DNA from: Dastarcus helophoroides
Taxonomy: Eukaryota > Arthropoda > Insecta > Coleoptera > Bothrideridae
Length of the DNA stretch: 64,000 nucleotides
Reading direction: 5' to 3'
Assembly (NCBI GenBank): GCA_028583605.1
Contig: CM053325.1
Coordinates: forward strand, 42,211,435 to 42,275,434
This document shows, one piece after another, positions 26,567-36,641 of the stretch (positions within the stretch are counted from its first letter, which is position 1; the number at the start of each line of letters is the position of its first letter). A program made the position numbers and the translations under genes. The notes under the pieces are model-generated. The model worked only from the letters and a program-made list of their open reading frames with translations, searched no databases and was not told the DNA's origin.

Positions 26567-28008
26567 ATATTTAAATTATTTTCTACTTTTTAACGTTGTG
26601 TGTCGTGTGTGAAATTTGGCAATCCATTTTAAAATGTATTAATCTTGCAAATTTATTCTGTTTGCGATACCTGTTAAAGCTTAACTTGCTGTTTTTGCTT
26701 CTTTTCTGGTCGTCGTTGGGTCGTTTGTGTTCCGCAGCTGTCTCCTTGACTATTGCTGTCGTAAAAATTGTCACTAATGCACTATTAACTATTAAGTTGA
26801 TATTAATTATATTGTTAATTTCTTCTTTTCCCTTTCACTTCAGTATTGTTTTTATTGTTATGCTTTAAACTCCTTGTTAGTAAATTACAATTCAAGTAAA
26901 ATATTTATTGGTACCTACGTAAATTTTCAGATAAGGATGTGTAAAGTCTTGGTCACATACAGATTTAGAACTTCATACAGATTCTTAACTCTATGCAGAT
27001 GGTCCTGAAAATGTGTGACTATGATAAATTTTTAATTTATAAGATTTAAAACTAAAAAGACGAAACGCCTACAATCCCTTGATGCATGAATAGATTTGTG
27101 ACTTGAATATTTCGCCCAAGTCTTTGCGTTGGTTAGTTGTCTCGACTATCGTAGCTTGAAATTAAACTTGTATATTAATATAAGAAGTTCAAATTAAAAG
27201 TATGTCTTTTACCTGACAAAATTGGTTTTGACTATTTCGCTTATCTTATAATGCATCAACTTGTAGAAGTTTATACCTTTTGATCTGAGAACCTGCACAT
27301 AATCTGAATTTTTCTAGTTGACATCGCTCGTTTAGAAGTTTACACACTTTTCTCAAGATACCATTCTCGACGAATTACTGATTAACTGACTTTCCTTAGT
27401 CGACATTTTAACTTTGGTGACACTTTCATAAAGGTTTAAACGAACGTGTGAACTTGTTGGTTTCAATTTTTTTTTATTTTTCAATTTTTCAGCGGATAAA
27501 ATTAGTAATGCTACCACCACAGGACTTTTTATGCCTAAAAGATCAAAACGTCATCAAATATCAACAGAAACGAATGAAAATTTACTAGCTGGTGATGATT
27601 TGTAAGCATTGTCCTCGATTTCGAAAAAGATAGTGATTTTTCTTATGTCAGTAGTGATATACAGTGACAATAATATGTCCAAAATAACAATAGAAAGCAC
27701 CCGATTATCTTTCAAAATAACCCCCAAGAACTTTACCAAATGCTGTTGATTAGCAGCCTGATTTTAGTTCGTTGAATATTCTACCATTTGTTGCAGAGAT
27801 CTGTTAAAAATTGTAGTATTATTCATCAGTTGAAGATTCAAAATTAGCCTATGTTCGTTTTTAGGTTAGGTTAGGTTAAAATATTGCGTTGTCATCCAAT
27901 TCCGAGCTATGGTTAAAGTTTCAAGTCTAGCTCCTCGGGAAGTTGGCTTAAAATCTATTGGGAAATTTGCAGACGCAGACAAGAAAGTGAGTTAATATAA
28001 AAAAACGT
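26567..28008. other. Intronic stretch without recognisable gene
   Basis: Apart from the MITE half copy at 26955-27065, I see nothing I can name. TTAGGTTAGGTTAGG at about 27865 equals three insect telomere units but is too short to call telomeric. Frames at 26583, 26596 and 27554 match no family I know. Confidence 0.4.
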
Positions 28009-28009
28009 G

Positions 28010-28046
28010 TAATAATAATAATAATAATAATAATAATATTAATAAT

Positions 28047-28079
<33 letters not shown>

Positions 28080-28080
28080 T
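28010..28080. repeat. TAA/ATA microsatellite, left block
   Basis: About 70 bases of ATAATA units with two interruptions. It lies directly before the LINE fragment and may be the tail of another LINE copy or part of the target. Confidence 0.85.
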
Positions 28081-28085
28081 GTAAT

Positions 28086-28319
28086 ATGGAGGCACACATA
28101 GTTCCTGAGGTTATAGGTGCAACTGAAGTCATTGGAAAAATTACCGTGAGAAACATCAGAGAAATACCTAAAGAACAAAATTTTAAGATGCTGCAAAAGA
28201 CAGTATTGCTAAAAACAGCACACATTATTAGGAAAATTATTTCATCGAAATATTTTTAACTTAGAAGCATAGTATGCTCCTGGTAAAAGTAGAAAAACCA
28301 CTAGAGAACAAAGAATGAG

Positions 28320-28320
<1 letters not shown>
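28086..28320 (+). pseudogene. LINE retrotransposon 3' fragment (C-terminus of reverse-transcriptase protein)
   Basis: A frame from 28086 to a stop at 28257 reads IVPEVIGATEVIGKI, then LQKTVLLKTAHIIRKIIS. This resembles the extreme C-terminus of insect LINE pol proteins, where a 'VVPIVIGA...LQK..LLGTAHILRK' pattern is common; that comparison is from memory. A second stretch just after (GKSRKTTREQRMR) precedes the TAA-repeat tail. Only the last ~80 codons survive, as expected for a 5'-truncated insertion, and an internal stop shows it is not functional. Confidence 0.65.
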
Positions 28321-28406
<86 letters not shown>

Positions 28407-28414
28407 GTAATAAT
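28321..28414 (+). repeat. TAA microsatellite tail, left half
   Basis: About 31 TAA units follow the LINE fragment, consistent with a microsatellite 3' tail. The run is broken at 28415 by the CAGTGGCGG element and appears to resume at 35238-35275 (ATAATACTAATAATAACAAT), so the element seems to have landed in the tail. Confidence 0.9.
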
Positions 28415-29308
28415 CAGTGGCGGCTGGTCTTAAAGAGCGCAAGAACGCGCGCTCCTCGTGAAATGAGCGATCTATTCTTTTCTGTTTAATGTAAAAGACT
28501 TGAATTTATCGCATTTTTAAACACAAAATAATGGTATACTAATTAACTAATAATACCTGCGAGTGACTTGGAAAAAAGTACGAAAACGTTTGATTCCATT
28601 ATATTATATATTATAAGGAAATTTAGATAAGTTGGTGTGCGCAGAATTATGCACCTAGCGTGGCTGTCGTGCAATGCCTATCAACGGCCTCCACGGGATG
28701 CGGAGAAATAAACTATAGAACACCACGTTAAAGCTATCCCGGGGTACGCCGCTCCTTTTATGCGATATTGCCAAATGGTGAGTACGAGTCAGAGTTTGGA
28801 GTGTGTATTTACGGTTTATGATGCTAAATGCGTAGGTGCCGGCTGATTAAATTGCGATTGCTAATTGTGCCGCTTATAGGCCTAACTGCCAATATTACCG
28901 CTATTTACAAAGAGATAGCAGTACCCATTCTACGGTATAATTATTAATTTGCAAATTTGGATTTAAACAATTTTGATGAGAAAGTAATAAACAATTTATT
29001 TTTTTAAAAGATCGTAGAGCGGATTTTGTTTAAAAAAATATTTTTTTTGTGTTATTGTAGAGTTTAATCAGAACTTTGAAATAAAATACATTTTATCTTC
29101 AAATGCAGTTTTCATGAAAAAGTGATATAATTTTATTCCTATAAAAGCAAACAATTTTAATTAAATAACTTTAAAGGGGCTCAGAAATGTCGATAACGTT
29201 TTTTTGTACTCGTTAAAAATAATTATTAAAAAATAATATTGTAACGCAATGTAAATAGATGACATAGAATTTAGAATAGAATTGTAAAATTTAGTAAATA
29301 AAAAAAGT

Positions 29309-29420
29309 TTCTAGAAGGATCTGATAAGGGGAAAGCGGCCGCGGTAACGAAACAAACGGCAGATAAGCGTTCCAGAAATTTCGGTAAACGATAAGCCTTA
29401 TCTGCCGAAAAGTTCTAGAA
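29309..29420 (+). promoter_or_regulatory. Cluster of heat-shock-element-like motifs in the LTR
   Basis: TTCTAGAA at 29309-29316, TTCCAGAAATTTC at 29370-29382 and TTCTAGAA at 29413-29420. The middle one is a perfect three-unit heat-shock element (TTCnnGAAnnTTC), the binding pattern of HSF. All three are kept in the 3' LTR and the solo LTR. They sit 16-127 bases upstream of the TATA box. Heat responsiveness is inference. Confidence 0.6.
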
Positions 29421-29435
29421 GCCGGGTGCCAAAAC

Positions 29436-29558
29436 TATAAAAGGCGGTCAACTTTTCCTCAAGTCAGTCAGAATCAGTGTAATTAGTAAGTTAGTAGAAG
29501 TCAATAATAAGTGAGTTAATTGTCAATTGTGGTGATCCAAGTTGAGTTTAGTAATAAA
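29436..29558 (+). promoter_or_regulatory. LTR core promoter and poly(A) signal
   Basis: TATAAAAG at 29436-29443, an initiator-like TCAGT at 29464-29468 about 28 bases on, and AATAAA at 29553-29558. The spacing suits initiation near 29466. In the 3' LTR the poly(A) signal is changed to AATAAG at the matching position. Confidence 0.65.
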
Positions 29559-29611
29559 GTGGGTATAATCCATCACGTGTAATCAATTCGAACCGATAAG
29601 CCCGTAACATC

Positions 29612-29626
29612 TGGTGTCAGAAGCGG
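29612..29626 (+). other. Primer binding site (tRNA-Leu type)
   Basis: TGGTGTCAGAAGCGG begins two bases after the 5' LTR. TGG matches the CCA end of a tRNA, and TGGTGTCAGAAG fits the 3' end of an insect tRNA-Leu as I remember it. The tRNA identity is not certain. Confidence 0.7.
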
Positions 29627-29786
29627 AATTTTTATTGCGATTTATTACGAAGACATTAACCAAGTGTTCCCGCATTTGACTTTATCTCGGACGTTTTAAA
29701 CTGTTAAATAGTTTATACGAGGCGCGTCAAGTAAAATCTTGAACATTCTCCTACGCTTTATAGATACGAGATTAAAATCGGCCAAA

Positions 29787-31076
29787 ATGGAACAACAAAT
29801 GCAAGCGTTATTCGCAATGTTTAAAGAACACGATGAAGAACGAAGGCGACAAGATGAAGAAAGAAGACGACAAGAAAAAGAACAGGAGGAAGAACGAAGA
29901 CGACAAAAAAAAAGAACAGGAGGAAGACCGAAGACGACAAGATGAAGAACGAAGACGACAAGAAAAAGAAGAAGAAGATCAGAAAAGGAATGCAGAAAAA
30001 CAAGAAGTGCATAGTCTACTTGCAAATATAACTGAAAAAAATGAGAGTAGACGTTGCAAAAATGGAAGAAGAAGTGAAAGAACAAATTACCTGAATGAGA
30101 GAAGAAATGAAAAAAGAAGTGAAAGAACAAATTACAGGAATGCGAAAAGAAATGCAGGTTGAGATTGGCGAAGTCAGGGAAGAAATTGGAGAAGTAAAAG
30201 AAAAATTCAACAGCAAGCTTCTTGATATGGAAAATACAACACAGAAAAAGTTCAGCAACATCGAAAAAAACATGAAGAAGTTGTTAAGTGGACAAGTCAC
30301 ATAACACGAATCCGAAAGTGTACCCGCTATTTCTTCCCAAAAAGTGAAACATCCGACCTATGATGGGAAAACATCCTTCCAGACCTACAGAAAACAGTTC
30401 GAAGCTGCTGCTAAGGTCAATCGGTGGACGGAGGAAGCAAAGGCAACCTCATTGGTGGTATCTCCGCACGGAGACGCTCTGGAATTACTCCGAACTCTAT
30501 CGGATCAAGAACAAGCCAATTATGAAAATCTAGTTAGGGCTTTAGAGTTAAGATTTGGGGATCACCATTTGCAGCAAGTTGTCCAGTCGCAGCTGCTAGT
30601 AAGAAGGCAGAAAAGTGGCGAAACTCTGCAAGAATTCGAGGCTGACGTGAGAAGACTGGCGTATGTTGCCTATTCAACAGCACCAACCGAATTTCTGGAA
30701 CTTCACGCAGTTAGAATTTTTATAGAAGGAATAAGAGACCCGGAAGTTTAGAGAGTGATAGGTTTGTCGAACGTCCGAACATTAAGGGAGGCACTGATTA
30801 GAGCCTTGGAGGTTGAAGCCGCTTACAAGGTTTCAGAGCCAGGGGCATCACGCAGAAAAAGGAAGTCCGACATCGAAGAGGTTACGAATAACCCTGATCT
30901 CGCGAACATAAGCGCTAACCTAAAGAAAATGGACAGAAATATAAACGCTAATATAAAGGAAGTGAACGCGAGCATGAAGAAAAGGAACCATTAAAGGCAG
31001 ATCCAACAAAAGCACATGTTACAACTGGGGCAAAATGGGGAACTTCAAGAAGGACTGCAGGTCAGCCCCGAGGAGT
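29787..31076 (+). pseudogene. gag, broken
   Basis: Encoded the retrotransposon capsid/nucleocapsid. It starts with a highly charged arginine/glutamate coiled coil (EERRRQ repeats, about 29830-30000), then an E/K-rich helix, then a retrotransposon-gag-like capsid region at about 30344-30750 (TYDGKTSFQTYRKQFEAAA, then LRTLSDQE and EFEADVRRLAY). A zinc knuckle is visible at 31017-31061 but is damaged: of the C-C-H-C ligands, the second cysteine is tryptophan and the histidine is asparagine. Frame changes near 29910 (A run) and 30090, stops at 30302, 30749 and 30992, and a further frame change near 31000 break the gene. Confidence 0.85.
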
Positions 31077-31156
31077 CGACAAGTCCCACAGCAGGAAAAC
31101 TAAAATCAGCCAGTGGGAAGGGGCACTCACTGGCTGGTGTCGAACAACGAGCCCCC

Positions 31157-32124
31157 AACACTCTTTCCATCAAACAGATAAAAAGGACCATGGAAAGTTT
31201 GGTGGTGGCAGCCAGCGTAGATGGAAGGAATGTACAGGCAACAATGGACACAGGCGCCATAGTTACTTTGGCACGAAGGAACATCCTACCGTCGCAACCG
31301 AAGGTACTGTCGCAAAGAATGGTCCTCGGAATGGTTACAGGAGATACTGTGCCAATTATAGGAGAGGCAGACGTCATGATTGGTCTGGGGAACTGCGGAT
31401 TTTGCATCGGGTGTTGGTGGCAGATATCGAAGAGCTGATTCTTAGGATGGACGTAATCAGGCAACACGGCTTTATTTTCGACCCAGCGCAGAACATTTTG
31501 AGGATCGGAAATGAAGAGCTTGTCCTGACAACACTAAAGGACATCCCAAAGGAGGTAAGACTGTTTGCCTGCGAAACAGCTGTGGTGCAGGGAAGCAGCG
31601 AGAAGACGGTTATGGCTGTGATGGAAGGAGATTTGGGCTGCTGCGTTGGATTAGTGGAACTGACTTATGACATTTCCAAGAATTTACTAGTGGCGAGATC
31701 CGTGGTTAAAACATCTCAGAAGGTACCTGTGAGAGTTGCCAAAGTGTTCCCAACAGCACGCTCAATCAAGAAGGGTAGGACTCTGGCAGTCTGTACCCCG
31801 GTAGCCTCGATAGGCTCCTTGGATGACAAATGTGCGCCAGTACAGAAAACGAAGATTGGGTTAGTCGAGTTGAAAGTGGACTTAAAGCACCTGTCCAAGA
31901 AAGAAGCAGCTCTGGTTAAATCATTTCTTCGAAAAAACCACGATGCTTTTACAGATGGAGACCAAAATCTAGAAAGGACGGACGTAGTCCGACACAAAAC
32001 CAACACCGGCGATGCAATACCTATTCGTCAACCCTCAAGAAGATTACCGGTAGCCAAGCAAGATGAAGTCGCAGGACTGGTTAAGAAGATGATGAAGAGA
32101 TGGAGTCATCGAGGAGTCCAATAG
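31157..32124 (+). pseudogene. Aspartic protease and start of pol, broken
   Basis: The retropepsin active-site triad DTG is seen in ATMDTGAIVTLARR at about 31246-31281, in a protease-like stretch that continues to 31400. A frame change near 31400 moves the reading to the frame of VLVADIEELILRMDVI, the protease tail. A linker of about 190 residues follows and leads towards reverse transcriptase; another frame change lies near 32095. The product would have cut Gag-Pol. It cannot be made from this copy. Confidence 0.85.
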
Positions 32125-33290
32125 TCCATGGTCTTCCCCTGTAGTCTTGGTTACAAAGAAGGACGGGTCAACAAGATTCTGTGTCGACTACCGGAAATTA
32201 AACGACGTCACTAAAAAGGATAGCTACCCCTTCCCAAGGATTGATGACACCTTAACAACCTTGTCTGGGTCTGCCTGGTTTTCAACTTTGGACTTGAAAA
32301 GTGGATATTGGCAAATGAGCATAGACCCCGACGACAAGGAGAAGACGGCCTTTTTATATGGGAGTGGATTATATCAGTTCACGGTTATGCCTTTTGGACT
32401 ATGTAATGCACCGGCTACTTTCGAACGTCTAATGGAACTGGTACTTCGAGGACTCACTTGGAAAACTTGCTTGGTTTACTTAGATGACGTTATGGTGATG
32501 GGCAAGCGCTTTAAAAAACATCTGGAAAATCTTCAAGAAGTCTTCGACAGATTAAAACAAGCTAACTTAAAGCTGAATCCAAAGAAGTGTTCTTTGTTCC
32601 AAAGGAAAGCAGAATTTTTGGGCCACACTGTATCAGCCGCAGGAGTAGAAATAAATATAAATATCAGCAAGATTCAAGCAATACGTGACTGGCCAAGACC
32701 CAAAGACAAACATGAACTGAGAAGTTTCTTGGGGTTATGTACCTATTACAGAAGATTTGTGAAAGGTTTCGCCAACATCGCTGCGCCATTACACCGACTG
32801 ACGGAAGGAAGAACGCCGTATGTCTGGACTCCGGATTGTGATACTGCTTTCCGAAAACTGAAGTCTGCCTTGTGCACAAGCTCTATCTTGGCTTATCCTC
32901 AGCGAGATGGGAAGTTCGTGTTGGATACTGATACCAGCAACGTCGGCATTGGGTTGTGCTGTCCCAAATTCAAGGTGGTGAATAAAGAGTCATCGAATAT
33001 TACAGCAAGATCCTGACAAAGCCAAAGAGGAACTATTGCACTCCCAGGAACAAACTTTTTGGGAGAGTGAAGGCCGTGGAACACTTCCACAAGTATTTGT
33101 ATGGGCAAGAATTCCTCATCAGAACAGACCATTCGGCACTTTGTTGGTTACTGCGAATGAAGAACGCAGAGGGACAGATGGCTAGATGGTTGGAAAGGCA
33201 GTATCACTTTAAGGTGGATCATCGACTGGGACGACAGCATAACAACGCTGATGCTTTGTCCAGAAGACCTTGTGGGGATTGCAAATACTG
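32030..33290 (+). pseudogene. Reverse transcriptase and RNase H, broken
   Basis: RT motifs in order: CVDYRKLNDVTKKDSYPFPR (about 32180), DLKSGYWQ (32295), FGLCNAPATFERLM (32395) and the catalytic YLDD (about 32476-32487). These are the normal gypsy-class residues and look intact. Thumb and connection follow (LGHTVSAAGV, SFLGLCTYYRRFVKGFA). RNase H starts with LDTDTSNVGIG at about 32920. A frame change near 32970 and another near 33060 break it before the tail TDHSALCWLL...NNADALSRRP (to about 33270). Confidence 0.9.
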
Positions 33291-33439
33291 CAGACGAGTT
33301 GAGGACCAGAAGGACATGGTAGATATAAGGGTCACTTCTGTCCAGGCAGAAGACGAATGGACTGTTGAAGGTCAGAAGAGCGACGCTGATATCGGACCCA
33401 TATTGGAATGGAAAAAAGCTGGAGACAGACCGGAATGGC

Positions 33440-34635
33440 AAGAGGTTTCCGACAGAAGTCCAGCTCTTAAGAATTTGTGGGCCCAATGGAAATCCCTCCA
33501 GGTCGAGGACGGGGTGCTGAAGAGAGCATGGGAAAGCGCGGATGGAAAGCGTGTCAACTTGCAGTTGGTGATGCCTCAGGAGAAGATTCCACAGGTCTTG
33601 TGGGAGGTGCACAATGGGACCTCTGGTGGACATTTAGGGATAAACAAGACCCTGGAGAAGGTTCGGAAACGGTACTATTGGGTTAACCGCAGGGAGGACG
33701 TCGAGCGGTGATGTCGGAAATGTGTCACCTGCGCTGCATCCAAGGGTCCCCGTAAAAGAACCAAAGGAGCCCTAAAGCAATATAATGTGGGAGCTCCATT
33801 TGAAAGAATTGCAATCGATGTGGCAGGATCATTTCCAGCATCAGACGATGGGAACAAGTACATCCTGGTAGCCATGGACTATTTCAGAAAATGGCCTGAA
33901 GCTTACGCCATCCCGAACCAGGAAGCTACCACAGTCTCAAGGGTTCTTGTGGACAACTTCATCTGTCGATTTGGTGTTCCCTTGGAACTACAGTCGGACC
34001 AAGGAAGGAACTTCGAATCGGGGGTCTTCCAAGAGGTGTGTCGTCTTCCTGGAATAAAGAAAACTCGAACGACATCTCTTCATCCACAGTCTGATGGAAT
34101 GGTGAGAAGGTTTAACAGGACTTTGAAAGAACATCTTTCGAAGGTCGTTTCCAAGCATCAGACAGACTGGAACCGACATCTACCACTGTTTCTAATGGCC
34201 TATCGTGCGGCAACTCATAAAACTACAAGTCAGACTTCGGCAAAAGTGATCTTCGGGAGGGAACTGCGGCTTCCGTGTGACTTGGTGTTTGGATCACCAA
34301 GGGAGATTCCCAGGGAGACAATGGGTTTCGTAGACGACTTGTCGGAAGGGATGTTGGAGACGCATGCCCTTGTGCGGACAAAGTGACGGACCGGATGAAG
34401 ACAAGGTATGACATAAATGCCAACCATGATGGTTTCAATGAAGGTGAATTGGTATGGCTATACAACCCTCAGCGAAAGAAAGAAGTTTACGCCATCTTGG
34501 GAAGGGCCGTACAAAGTGCTAAAGAGGATCAACGATTTGGTATACAGGATCCAGCGTAGCTCCAGAAGTAAAATGAAAGTGGTACACCTGAACAGACTAT
34601 GCAAATATAGTGGCGAAGTGACTGATTGGAACTGA
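33440..34635 (+). pseudogene. Integrase, broken, catalytic glutamate lost
   Basis: Integrase would insert the DNA copy. The HHCC zinc domain is visible (VHNGTSGGHLG at about 33608; CRKCVTCA just after a TGA stop at 33709). The DDE core shows the first aspartate in IDVAGSF (33815) and the second in SDQGRNF (33995). The third position reads GMVRRFNRT (34097), arginine in place of the usual glutamate. A stop at 34384 and a frame change near 34490 follow. The C-terminal GPY-type motif (WEGPYKVLKR) and HLNRLCKY close the gene at 34635. Confidence 0.9.
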
Positions 34636-34652
34636 TCGGGAGGATCATTCCT

Positions 34653-34665
34653 AAGGGGGAGGCAG
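34653..34665 (+). other. Polypurine tract
   Basis: AAGGGGGAGGCAG sits directly before the 3' LTR and is the expected primer for plus-strand synthesis. Confidence 0.8.
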
Positions 34666-35039
34666 TGTAACGCAATGTAAATAGATGGAATAGAATTTAG
34701 AACAGAATTGTAGAATTTAGTAAATAAAAAAAGTTTCTAGAAGGATCTGATAAGGATAAAGCGGCCGCGATAACGAAACAAACGGCAGATAAGCTTTCCA
34801 GAAATTTCGGCAAACAATAAGCCTTATCTGCCGAAAAGTTCTAGAAGCCGGGAGTCAAAACTATAAAAAGCGGTCAGCTTTCCCTCAAGTCAGTCAGTCA
34901 GAATCAGTGTAATTAGTGAGTTAGTAGAAGTCAATAATAAGTGAGTTAATTGTCAATTGTGGTGATCCAAGTTGAGTTCAATAAGAAAGTGGGTATAATC
35001 CATCACGTGTAATTAATTCGAACCGATGAGCCCGCAACA
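34666..35039 (+). repeat. 3' LTR (374 bp)
   Basis: Same termini as the 5' LTR (TGTAACGC...CGCAACA). It differs by a CAGT duplication (CAGTCAGTCAGTCAG), scattered substitutions and loss of the AATAAA signal. TATAAAAAG and the three heat-shock-like motifs are kept. A recombination between the two LTRs would leave a solo LTR like that at 14708. Confidence 0.95.
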
Positions 35040-35274
35040 ATATAAAAAATTATTAAAAATTTTTTGAAGGTTATAAGATGTTAATTAAATTTAATTCGTA
35101 AAAATACTATTAAATATCATACCTTTTGTTTCTCTTAAATTTAATACCTTATTATGACACTGGAGTCACCTAAACTCTTAACTACTAATATTTTTGCATC
35201 TGCGCACCCCCTGTCAAAAAGTCACCAGTCGCTACTGATAATACTAATAATAACAATAATATGAAAATAATAAA

Positions 35275-35757
35275 AAATAGACCATTTCATTTAAAATATT
35301 TTAGTAATTTTTGGATTTACAAACCTCCTCTGTATAACTAAAAAATATAAAACAACATTTTAATGGTTTATGGAAATTAAAAGACTATCAATGATAGTTT
35401 ATGTTGCAAATTGGTTAATACTACATCATAGTGAGTGTTCACAAATGGCTGCATCGGAGTCTTGTTTCCGTATTTATGATGCTCTATTAGGAAAACGACC
35501 TATCGAAACCCCCAAAAATGCTATATTATTTTGCTACATTTTGTAGGACTATCCAAATATGCAAAAATATACAGGGTTTTCTATTTAAAAAAAAGTAAAT
35601 TTATATCAACAATCTGTATATGATTTATACAATGACAGGACAATAATTTTAAAATGTGCTCCCTATAGATGTACGCCACTGGACAAAATTTCATTTTAGT
35701 ATCTTCTGAGGGTTAGGAGCTATCCTCCTTTCATACACTAATGGCAGACCTGGTATA
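35275..35757. repeat. Half copy of the 25148-26060 foldback element
   Basis: Shares with that element the blocks GGATTTACAAACCTCC, ACTACATCATA, ATCCAAATATGCAAAAATAT, ATTTTAAAATGTGCTCCCTA and an end resembling CTAATGGCAGACCTGG. Only one arm is present. It starts where the TAA repeat stops. Confidence 0.75.
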
Positions 35758-36199
35758 GTAAAATAGTTCTCAGAGCATCTGGCAACACTTAAGAGTAATT
35801 TGCCCAAGCGCAACCAATGAAAACAAGCTCTAATTCCCCGCGTCGAGGGAGATTCCATTCCGAAGGGAAATCCGTCTCAATCGACAACAAAAAGCTAGGG
35901 AGTGACACTATAGCGTATTAATTAGTTTTAATTGCTATTATTGACCAAAAAGGTATTGAGAAACAGCGTTTTCAGTATTTTATGATTTATAAAGCATTTA
36001 AAAACACTGCCCTCTATTGGTGGTCCTTGTGAAACGGGAGTTCATTGACAAGAAAACGGGAAGGAACATTGACAACTTAGGAAATGCTTTCGCTATGATA
36101 TCTGATGATAATTAAAGTCAATTTAATTTTGTGCACATCACATACTTGTTCTTGTCTTTGACACATACGTTGTTTATCGGATAAAAAAAAGTTTTAATA
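35758..36199. other. Intronic stretch without recognisable gene
   Basis: Ordinary intronic sequence with a CG-containing patch (CCCCGCGTCGAGGGAG, about 35837). I see no gene or repeat that I can name. Confidence 0.4.
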
Positions 36200-36488
36200 T
36201 ACATAAATAATACTACGAAACTAGCGCCACCTAGAAGAAGGTCGAAATAAGCTTAAAATTCGAGATCTTTACACCAAAAAAAAAAAACATAGAACCTTCA
36301 ATTTTTAGATTTATAGCATTAAAATTTTCTTAATTATTGAAAGATTTCTGAATAAAATTTGAACTTTGAACGCATTGTGTTTCATAAACCAGCGACATTG
36401 GTATAAGGCACGTTGAGCCCAATCGCAATATTTTGGTATCTAGTATCTCTAGTTTAGTGTTGGCCCATTCTTTCTGACTCATCCTGTA
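36200..36488. repeat. Half copy of the nested MITE family at 13480-14145
   Basis: Matches the right half of that element: TTAATTATTGAAAGATTTCT, GAACTTTGAACGC, GGCCCATTCTTTCTGACTCA, ending with CCTGTATA. The left half is absent. Confidence 0.75.
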
Positions 36489-36641
36489 TATTAGTCATTG
36501 GGATTAGGATAAATATGGGGCAATTCCTCCAAGCAAGGATTATAAATATGAGATATCTACATCCACTTACGTCTTAACTTTTTCATCCGACTACGGCAAC
36601 GCCGGAAAGAAGAGTTATGCTTTTCACGATTTGCGTTGTGA

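Larger units (their letters stand above)
29240..29609 (+). repeat. 5' LTR (370 bp)
   Basis: Begins TGTAACGC and ends CCCGTAACA, with the usual TG...CA termini. Signals inside: paired TTCTAGAA sites and a TTCCAGAAATTTC element (29309-29420), an 11-bp inverted repeat CGGCAGATAAG / CTTATCTGCCG at 29357-29367 and 29397-29407, a TATA box, and AATAAA at 29553-29558. The AGATAAG/CTTATCT pair also fits GATA-factor sites. Confidence 0.95.
29240..35039 (+). mobile_element. Ty3/gypsy LTR retrotransposon, decayed, no env
   Basis: A complete but inactivated element: 5' LTR, primer binding site, gag, protease, reverse transcriptase, RNase H, integrase, polypurine tract, 3' LTR. It is flanked by ATAT on both sides (29236-29239, 35040-35043). 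Gene order PR-RT-RH-IN is the gypsy order. There is no frame for an envelope protein between the integrase end (34635) and the 3' LTR. By eye the LTRs differ at roughly 15-20 of 370 sites plus a 4-bp CAGT duplication, so the insertion is not recent. It is antisense to goosecoid. Its base composition is clearly less AT-rich than the intron around it. Confidence 0.95.
28415..35237. mobile_element. CAGTGGCG-type (probably hAT-like) element split by the gypsy insertion
   Basis: The left end CAGTGGCGGCTGGT (28415) pairs with the right end ACCAGTCGCTACTG (35224-35237), 12 of 14 bases matching. The host parts are 28415-29239 and 35040-35237; the rest is the LTR element. A second copy of the left part is at 60798-61025. 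Ends of this type are common in hAT elements, but the 8-bp target duplication cannot be read because both flanks are TAA repeat. No transposase is recognisable. Confidence 0.7.

Noticed and set aside
27863..27882. TTAGGTTAGGTTAGG, like insect telomere repeats
   Set aside because: Only three units; such short runs occur by chance and in many insect repeats.
28242..28442. Minus-strand frame with a long tyrosine run
   Set aside because: It is the translation of the TAA microsatellite.
29696..30130. Minus-strand phenylalanine-rich 144-codon frame
   Set aside because: Antisense shadow of the charged gag coiled coil.
31045..31467. Minus-strand 140-codon frame
   Set aside because: Antisense shadow of the protease region; no domain.
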